Position numbers and translations under genes: made by a program. 18,978 nt of DNA from CAZDSS01 sp964508185. Its GTDB lineage: Bacteria; Pseudomonadota; Alphaproteobacteria; Sphingomonadales; Govanellaceae. Every line of letters starts with the position of its first letter. The first letter of the stretch is position 1. The stretch covers positions 1 through 18,978 of the forward strand of contig CAZDSS010000052.1 of the NCBI GenBank assembly GCA_964508185.1, written 5' to 3'. Positions 15,101-18,978 of the stretch are shown piece by piece. The notes beneath the pieces are model-generated. The model was not told the origin of the DNA, made no database searches, and saw nothing but the letters and a program-made list of their open reading frames with translations.

Positions 15101-16951
15101 GCCGACGAGATCGTCGTCGCCCGCCTCCGACTCGATCAGAAGGCCGGAGCCGCCATGATCCTCCCCTTCGATGGTCCCGGTGTTGGTCACGATCACGACC
15201 TGGCCGCCGGCGGTGGCGGCCGTGACGGTCATGGCATGGACGCCGCCGAACAGCGGAAGCCCCCGCTGGGCGGTGCCGAGGGCGGTGCGGATGATGTCGC
15301 CCGAATTGGCGATGTCGAGCCGCTTCGTCTCCACGTCGATCTCGACGCCGCCGTCGATCATGCCCGTGTTCGAGAAATCGAGATGCGCGGCGTCGCGGCT
15401 CGCATCCCCCGCGCCCTCATGAAGCTCCTGATCGATGTAGAGCGCGATGCCGCCATCGTTCTCCGCCCAGGAGATGATGCCGCTGTTCTCGAAGACGAGC
15501 TCGTCGGCCGCCGCTTCAAGGTAGAAGCTGCCGCGCACGTCGCCCGTCGCGTGGTTGCGCACGGTGACCTTCCCGGCGTTGAATTCGGTGACGGGATCGG
15601 GGCCCACGGCGCGGGCGAGCTCACCCACCACGATGGTGGCGGCGCGGGCGAAATAGTTCGCCTCGTCGATCGCTTCCAGAATGCCGTGGTTGTCGAAGGT
15701 GAGGTTGTCGGCCACGACGCGCACATCGATGCCGCCGAGGATGTCGCCCGTATTGGCGATCTCGACATTGCCCGGATCGGTGGTGTCCATGGCCGAGCGG
15801 ATGCGGAGCGCCGCATTGACCGCCGTCTCGCCATCGATCTCCGCCTCGAGCCGGGCGGTGGCGGCGCGGCCGCCGGTGAACGCCATTTCGATGGTGCCGC
15901 TGTTGCTGAAGACGAAATTCCGGTCGGCGGCGCCGGTGATGACGGAGCCAACGCCGCCGCTCGTCTGGTTGATGTCGCCCGTATTGACGAAATTCGCGGT
16001 CGCGAGCCGGATGTCGCCATTCACCGTGCCGTTGTTGGTGAAGCTCGTGAGCGCCTCGCCGTAATGCGCCACATGGATGTTGGGCGTGCCGGGCGCGGGG
16101 TCCGTCCGCGGGAAGGTCGCCATCTGGGGCTGGAAGGTGCCGATGGCGGGCAGGACCACGTTGGCGCCCATGGGATAGAGCCCGCTGGTATCCGGCGCCG
16201 ATATGGTGGCGTTGTTGATGATGGCGCCGGTGCCCGCGACCACGATGCCGCTGCCGGACCCGGTGAGGGTGATGACGCTGTTGGCGCCGAAGGCCTCGAT
16301 GCCCTCCAGCTCGAAGGTGGCGGGCAGGGGCGCATCGCCGAGGGCGACCGACTGGATGCCCGCATAGCTCCGGATGTAGGCGTCGGCGCCGCCGCCCGCG
16401 GAGATCGTGCCGGTGACGCCGGAATCCGCCCCGCGCTGCAGGAAATAGGCCGTGCTGAAGCCGGTGCCGAGCTGCAGGTCGCCATCAAGCGTCCCGCCGT
16501 CCGAAATGTAATAATAGAGACCGGCGGGCATGGCCTGGCCCATGACCGGCGTGGGCTCGACGAAGCTCACATTGCCTTCGATCGTCCCCTGGTTGCGGAT
16601 CCCGAAGAACAGCAGCGGCACGACCGTGCGGCTGTTCAGCAGCACGGCGTCGCCGCCCGTGCCGGTGACCACGCCGTCCGGACCATTGACGAGGTTCAAG
16701 GCCACCGCGCCGCCCAGATTGATGGCGGTCCCCCCGGTGATCGTGCCGTCGTTCCGGATGATGAGGAAATTGCCGGGATTGCCGTTTATGGCGCCGCTTG
16801 CGCCCGCATTGTGGATTTCGCAGACCGGGCCGGGCGAGCCGGAGGGGCAGGCCTCCTGCGCCCGCGACGCCGTTGCACCGAGCGCGAGCGCGCTCACTCC
16901 CAATGCCAGTGTGGCGCGCAAGGACGCGCGGTTTCGGGCCGGATATTTCAT
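12158..16951 (-). CDS. Large autotransporter (type Va secretion) with beta-helical repeat passenger
   Basis: This 1597-residue surface protein is secreted by the classical autotransporter route. A signal peptide spans residues 1-31 (cut near ASRA|QE). The passenger starts with a cysteine pair (ACPSGSPGPVCE) and continues as a long series of N-x-G-x-I beta-helix rungs. Units of 19-21 residues at about 801-838 and 929-1045 combine NxGxIxG with GxGD turns. Residues about 1105-1230 (GGTLAPGASPGIMTVHGDLV region) resemble the late passenger/autochaperone segment. The C-terminal beta-barrel runs from about 1327 to the final Phe (GLGFGF). The ATG at 16951 is chosen because GGGGGA lies seven bases upstream; a TTG at 16966 is less likely. 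Function (adhesion, biofilm or enzymatic) is unknown; no protease or lipase motif was seen. A LuxR-type regulator gene lies divergent. Confidence 0.94.
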   Translation of the reverse strand: MKYPARNRASLRATLALGVSALALGATASRAQEACPSGSPGPVCEIHNAGASGAINGNPGNFLIIRNDGTITGGTAINLGGAVALNLVNGPDGVVTGTGGDAVLLNSRTVVPLLFFGIRNQGTIEGNVSFVEPTPVMGQAMPAGLYYYISDGGTLDGDLQLGTGFSTAYFLQRGADSGVTGTISAGGGADAYIRSYAGIQSVALGDAPLPATFELEGIEAFGANSVITLTGSGSGIVVAGTGAIINNATISAPDTSGLYPMGANVVLPAIGTFQPQMATFPRTDPAPGTPNIHVAHYGEALTSFTNNGTVNGDIRLATANFVNTGDINQTSGGVGSVITGAADRNFVFSNSGTIEMAFTGGRAATARLEAEIDGETAVNAALRIRSAMDTTDPGNVEIANTGDILGGIDVRVVADNLTFDNHGILEAIDEANYFARAATIVVGELARAVGPDPVTEFNAGKVTVRNHATGDVRGSFYLEAAADELVFENSGIISWAENDGGIALYIDQELHEGAGDASRDAAHLDFSNTGMIDGGVEIDVETKRLDIANSGDIIRTALGTAQRGLPLFGGVHAMTVTAATAGGQVVIVTNTGTIEGEDHGGSGLLIESEAGDDDLVGSPAANGVVSVVNEGRIAASGGATLTPGALIGRTGTVQANQAAALGIDSEATGNSTILIENKAGAVIEASGDLRVITPTGPDSFTYQVLAGTDGSHMTAIAAVGQTVHIINSGVIKGGAGTDYSTAASPVFIEAAIGQPNGYLAGAIHTSGDEAEDGTFLPGEDWVMNEESGVIIGSIDLNAGDDVIDNLGSITGDVFLREGNDVFRNAGAYEGHVDMGAGDDYFVQLLSSAALFNGTVDGGAGYDRLAFDITGSDGLFTQAFRDRFTGFENFTLIGTANVTVVAEGDTSIGADTEIVVAEGENAIQGSAESQTIENHGRIHGHVNLGGGDNSFVNDGSITGNLVTGDGANSIVNGAGAVLNGAVVFGNGGNNLENNGTITGPITGGSGSDVLVNGGTIAGDVDLGEGDDSFVLAGGTFAGTASGGDGHDSLAFATTGTEESPTVIDGSQFTDFEELENNSGVNRLTGTIEVENVNVTGGALFGTPGSTITGNVLVNGGTFGSAGTIVGGVMVTGGTLAPGASPGIMTVHGDLVIGDGTVTVFELVPEGQSDLIIVEGGSVSIGDDTTLHLTGSLTPGDSRDLILVNGGGTIAGDFTTVNLDPGIVGVVRKNAGNTALQLLGVFVTPEGAAPQAAAGIEYVNDLLVGGSAGAALLAAFPNLMTNGAANEAAFLRITGEAYASAAQLGVEQGLTLARAARSGINDARPGSNGVFVFAEAIGDWLKLKADGGQGTSRAKSHSYGMLGGLGLAFDNGMIGAFAGYVDSRQTIRALDARTDADGAVAGVTGRVNAGGFGLSATLAHDWSEARTRRVVPGGAAVASGDYRLRSLVLDAAVDYRVALGGGWQATPQVGITHVSTRRGAATEAGSAAFDLAVAADRTKATFTDARLRFARDGEAMVEPWLEIGVRHQLSGEVSDAAAAFIGQSATFTVIGAERSDTQATLGLGAVFKLAPNTRLHGAYQGEFGGGHAHAVNVGLGFGF
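13817..14551 (-). repeat. 19-residue (57-bp) tandem coding repeats in the autotransporter passenger
   Basis: Units read D-x-[hydrophobic]-x-N-x-G-x-I-x-G-x-V-x-x-x-x-G-[D/N]. Two lie at 14438-14551 (DVIDNLGSITGDVFLREGN, DVFRNAGAYEGHVDMGAGD). Six more at 13817-14167 include NSFVNDGSITGNLVTGDGA, NNLENNGTITGPITGGSGS and DVLVNGGTIAGDVDLGEGD, with two units lengthened to 20-21 residues. The 270 bases between blocks carry a larger inserted module. The units are conserved in protein but diverged in DNA, so they are old duplications. Confidence 0.8.
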
Positions 16952-17012
16952 GTTCGAATCCCCCAAGACAAATGTCCTAATCCGCTATCCGGAACGGGAT
17001 TCAGGCGCATCT

Positions 17013-17022
17013 CCCGATCGGG
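17013..17022. promoter_or_regulatory. Palindrome in the autotransporter/LuxR intergenic region
   Basis: CCCGATCGGG is a perfect 10-bp palindrome, 61 bp from the autotransporter start and 102 bp from the LuxR-type start. A nearby spaced dyad ATCC-N6-GGAT lies at 16987-17000. Either could be a dimeric regulator site; no known consensus is matched. Confidence 0.3.
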
Positions 17023-17023
17023 G

Positions 17024-17087
17024 TATGGGGGGCGATGAAACGGCGCTTGCCTTTGAATGGGAAATCAAGAAAAAATCGACGCCCATA
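17024..17087. repeat. Imperfect inverted repeat upstream of the LuxR-type gene
   Basis: Arms of 13 bp at 17024-17036 (TATGGGGGGCGAT) and 17075-17087 (ATCGACGCCCATA) match in 11 of 13 positions when one is reversed and complemented. Arm centres are about 51 bp apart, close to five helical turns, which would place two sites on the same face of the DNA. It could support cooperative binding or looping by the adjacent regulator. Confidence 0.35.
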
Positions 17088-17124
17088 AGGTGACACAAGA
17101 CGTCCCGGGGGGAGGGGATGAGGC

Positions 17125-18225
17125 GTGCAGTCGGTGGTCGTTGAGCTGGCCGGGCTCTTTGCCCAGGCGGCTGTGGACGGAACGCAGTGGCTTACGGCGC
17201 TTCAGGCCCTGGCGGACGCAACGCGTTCCACCCGCGCCCAGCTCGTCGGCTTCGGCGAGGACAACATGTCCTGGTTCAACTGGGTGACCAACGGCCATCC
17301 CCCGGAGGCGGTGGCGGCCTTCGAGCGCAGCCTCGGCACCGATCCCCGCGGCAATACCCGCCGCCGCGTCTCTCTCGGCGATCCCCTGTTCACCTTGCGG
17401 AGCGAGGACGATTACCGGGCGGTGCCCGACGACGCCTTCAGCCGCCGCTACCGCGAACTCTGCCACGCCGCCGAAATGCTCCATGGCTGCCAGACGACCC
17501 TGTCCCAGACGGCGGACGGGCAGGTGGGGCTCGCCCTTCTCCGCAGCGACTCGGACGGCGTGTCCTCAGGCGAGCAGCGGGCGCTGTTCATGGCCGTCGC
17601 CCCCCATGTGCGCAATGCGGTGGTCCTGCAGCGGGCGATCGAATCGCAGGGGCGGATGCTGCTTGCGGGCGCGCTCGAGGAGATGTCGGCGACGGCTTTC
17701 ATCTGCGGGCCTGACGCGCGGGTGCGCGCCATGACCCGCTCGGCCGAGCAGTTGTGCGCGGCCGGCCGCTTCGTCCTGCAACAGGGCGTTCTCCATGCGT
17801 CGACCCTGAAGGAGACCCGGCGGCTGCATCAGGCGATCGCCCGCCAGGCGGAACCATTGCCTGCGCCCGCCACCCTGATCGTCGCCCTTCCCGATCAGCG
17901 GGCGCCCTTGATCGTCGATATTTCCGTCCTGCCCGCGCTGCCGTGGCGGCTGGAGCGGGGCTCCGACATCCTGGTCGCGGTGCGCGGCGGCCGCCGCTGG
18001 CACAAGTCGGCGCCCGCCGTCCTTGAAAGCTTCTACAAGCTGTCGCCGGCGGAAGCGGATGTGGCCATGCGCGTCGCCCGCGGCATGTCGCGGGACGAGG
18101 TGGCGGCCGCCCGCGGCACCAGCGTGGGCACCGTGAAGGCCCAGCTCAAATCCATCTTCGCCAAGCTGGACGTGAGCCGCGAAGCGGAGCTCATCGTGCT
18201 CCTCAACGACCATCTCTCCATCTAG
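17125..18225 (+). CDS. LuxR-family (GerE helix-turn-helix) transcriptional regulator
   Basis: This 366-residue regulator has a GerE-type DNA-binding domain at its C-terminus (from about residue 306: LSPAEADVAMRVARGMSRDE, then GTSVGTVKAQLKSIFAKL). The first ~290 residues form a sensor region I cannot assign, possibly PAS-like around ALEEMSATAFICGPDARVRA (about residues 185-204). There is no receiver domain with an obvious phosphorylation Asp and no autoinducer-binding signature. The start is a GTG at 17125, eight bases after the GGGGGGAGGGG tract; the nearby ATG at 17118 is in another frame and stops quickly. It is divergent from the autotransporter gene and may regulate it. It converges with the IclR gene, sharing CTAG at 18222-18225 for both stop codons. 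Confidence 0.92.
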   Translation: MQSVVVELAGLFAQAAVDGTQWLTALQALADATRSTRAQLVGFGEDNMSWFNWVTNGHPPEAVAAFERSLGTDPRGNTRRRVSLGDPLFTLRSEDDYRAVPDDAFSRRYRELCHAAEMLHGCQTTLSQTADGQVGLALLRSDSDGVSSGEQRALFMAVAPHVRNAVVLQRAIESQGRMLLAGALEEMSATAFICGPDARVRAMTRSAEQLCAAGRFVLQQGVLHASTLKETRRLHQAIARQAEPLPAPATLIVALPDQRAPLIVDISVLPALPWRLERGSDILVAVRGGRRWHKSAPAVLESFYKLSPAEADVAMRVARGMSRDEVAAARGTSVGTVKAQLKSIFAKLDVSREAELIVLLNDHLSI

Positions 18226-18978
18226 CCGTTCCGCCCCGCGGCCTGCTGCGAAAGGCGCTCCACGTCCTGGAGAAAGGCCTTGAGATGGGCGACGATCAGC
18301 GGCTCCACCTTCTGGATGCGGGTCGCGGGGCCGCCGACGCTGATGACGAGGGGGCGCGGCGCGAGGTGGGACGGCACGGCCATGGCGACGACCCCCACGT
18401 CCTGGATCACCGAGCCGTAGGCGCTCGCATACCCGCGCTCCCGCGTGCGGCGGATCTCCTCGCTCCAGTAGGCGAATTTGGGATCGTCCGGGTCAAGGAC
18501 GCCGCGCCGCATGAGCCGCTTGGTAAGGCCGCTGATGACCGACGAGCTTTGCGTCGAAAGGTAGGCGGCGCCCACCGCCGATCCCCACAGGGGAAAGCGC
18601 TGCCCCGGCTTCACCACCAGCGCGATATGGCCGAGGCCGCCCACCGCATGGACCGCTTCCATCTCGAGATCGGTGGGGGTGGTCAGCACCACCGTCTCCA
18701 CCGTCGCATCGCGCAGGCTGTTCATGCTGTCGAGAAATTCCTGACTCGGCAGCCAGGTCTCCAGAATCCAGCCGCCGAGCTGGGCGAAGCGGGCGGAGGG
18801 GAAATAGCTCGCCGCCTTGCGGTCGATGGTCAGCATGTTGAGCTCGACCAGCGTCTTGAGAAGGTTGGCCACGCTCGACCGCGGCGCGTCCAGCGCCGCG
18901 ATGATCTCGACGCTGGTCAATGGACGCCGCTCCTGCTCGAACACCTCATAGAGACGCACCAGCCGGCGCAATGATCGC
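18222..18978 (-). CDS. IclR-family transcriptional regulator (N-terminus beyond the right edge)
   Basis: The protein shows the IclR layout. An N-terminal winged helix-turn-helix reads LTSVEIIAALDAPRSSVANL, then LLKTLVELNMLTID. A C-terminal effector-binding domain follows, with SLRDATVETVVLTTPTD, GSAVGAAYLSTQSS and ERGYASAYGSVIQDVGVVAMAVP. The frame stays open to the right edge, where it reads RSLRRLVRLYEVFEQE. This matches the family's first helix, so a few residues and the start codon most likely lie outside the window; a TTG at 18971 is the only start inside. IclR proteins commonly control aromatic or acyl catabolic operons; its target here is not visible. It overlaps the LuxR-type gene by 4 bp tail to tail. 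Confidence 0.93.
   Translation of the reverse strand, partial: RSLRRLVRLYEVFEQERRPLTSVEIIAALDAPRSSVANLLKTLVELNMLTIDRKAASYFPSARFAQLGGWILETWLPSQEFLDSMNSLRDATVETVVLTTPTDLEMEAVHAVGGLGHIALVVKPGQRFPLWGSAVGAAYLSTQSSSVISGLTKRLMRRGVLDPDDPKFAYWSEEIRRTRERGYASAYGSVIQDVGVVAMAVPSHLAPRPLVISVGGPATRIQKVEPLIVAHLKAFLQDVERLSQQAAGRNG

Noticed and set aside
13394..17038. 1214-codon open frame on the plus strand, antisense to the autotransporter
   Set aside because: It is the GC-driven shadow of a long GC-rich gene. Its translation is rich in Arg, Ala, Asp, Gly and His with no domain, signal peptide or ribosome site, whereas the minus strand encodes a complete autotransporter.

Overview
This GC-rich window looks like the chromosome of an alphaproteobacterium. 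The evidence is the flagellar gene products, a divergent flagellar promoter region with CtrA-type boxes (one a perfect TTAA-N7-TTAAC) and a GANTC site overlapping one box, and a TonB-dependent receptor with the EEIVVTAERRE start common in Sphingomonadales, Caulobacterales and relatives. The genus cannot be named from the sequence. No rRNA, tRNA, insertion sequence or CRISPR array was seen.

Region 1 (1-2267) is a flagellar block. fliP (cut by the window edge) and fliO read leftward, and flgB-flgC-fliE read rightward. They share a 206-bp promoter region with one CtrA-like box facing each operon. Together they encode parts of the export gate and the proximal rod with its MS-ring adaptor.

Region 2 (2303-4632, minus strand) is a tight two-gene acyl-CoA unit: a thiolase-like protein of the TLP1 type with an extra C-terminal domain, then an intact crotonase-fold enoyl-CoA hydratase. 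The thiolase-like protein lacks recognisable canonical catalytic residues.

Region 3 (4896-12087) is an accessory metabolic block built around a LysR-type regulator. Leftward from the regulator run a class I SAM-dependent methyltransferase and a small, translationally coupled protein of unknown function. Rightward follow a two-domain VOC (glyoxalase/dioxygenase-fold) protein, a TonB-dependent outer-membrane receptor and a FAD-dependent dehydrogenase of the fumarate reductase/ketosteroid dehydrogenase type. The simplest reading is one locus for uptake and oxidative conversion of a hydrophobic or bulky ligand (aromatic, terpenoid or steroid-like), with the substrate unknown. A T-N11-A dyad and a second inverted repeat sit between the divergent arms.

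Region 4 (12158-18978) holds a 1597-residue autotransporter whose passenger contains 19-residue repeats combining an N-x-G-x-I-x-G rung with a G-x-G-D/N turn. A LuxR-type regulator is divergent from it, and an IclR-type regulator, cut by the right edge, overlaps the LuxR gene tail to tail at a shared CTAG. The 173-bp autotransporter/LuxR intergenic region contains dyads that could be operators.

The best candidates for something undescribed are the LysR-VOC-receptor-flavoprotein locus with its coupled methyltransferase/small-protein arm, and the hybrid repeat architecture of the autotransporter. No wholly new class of system is evident from sequence alone.
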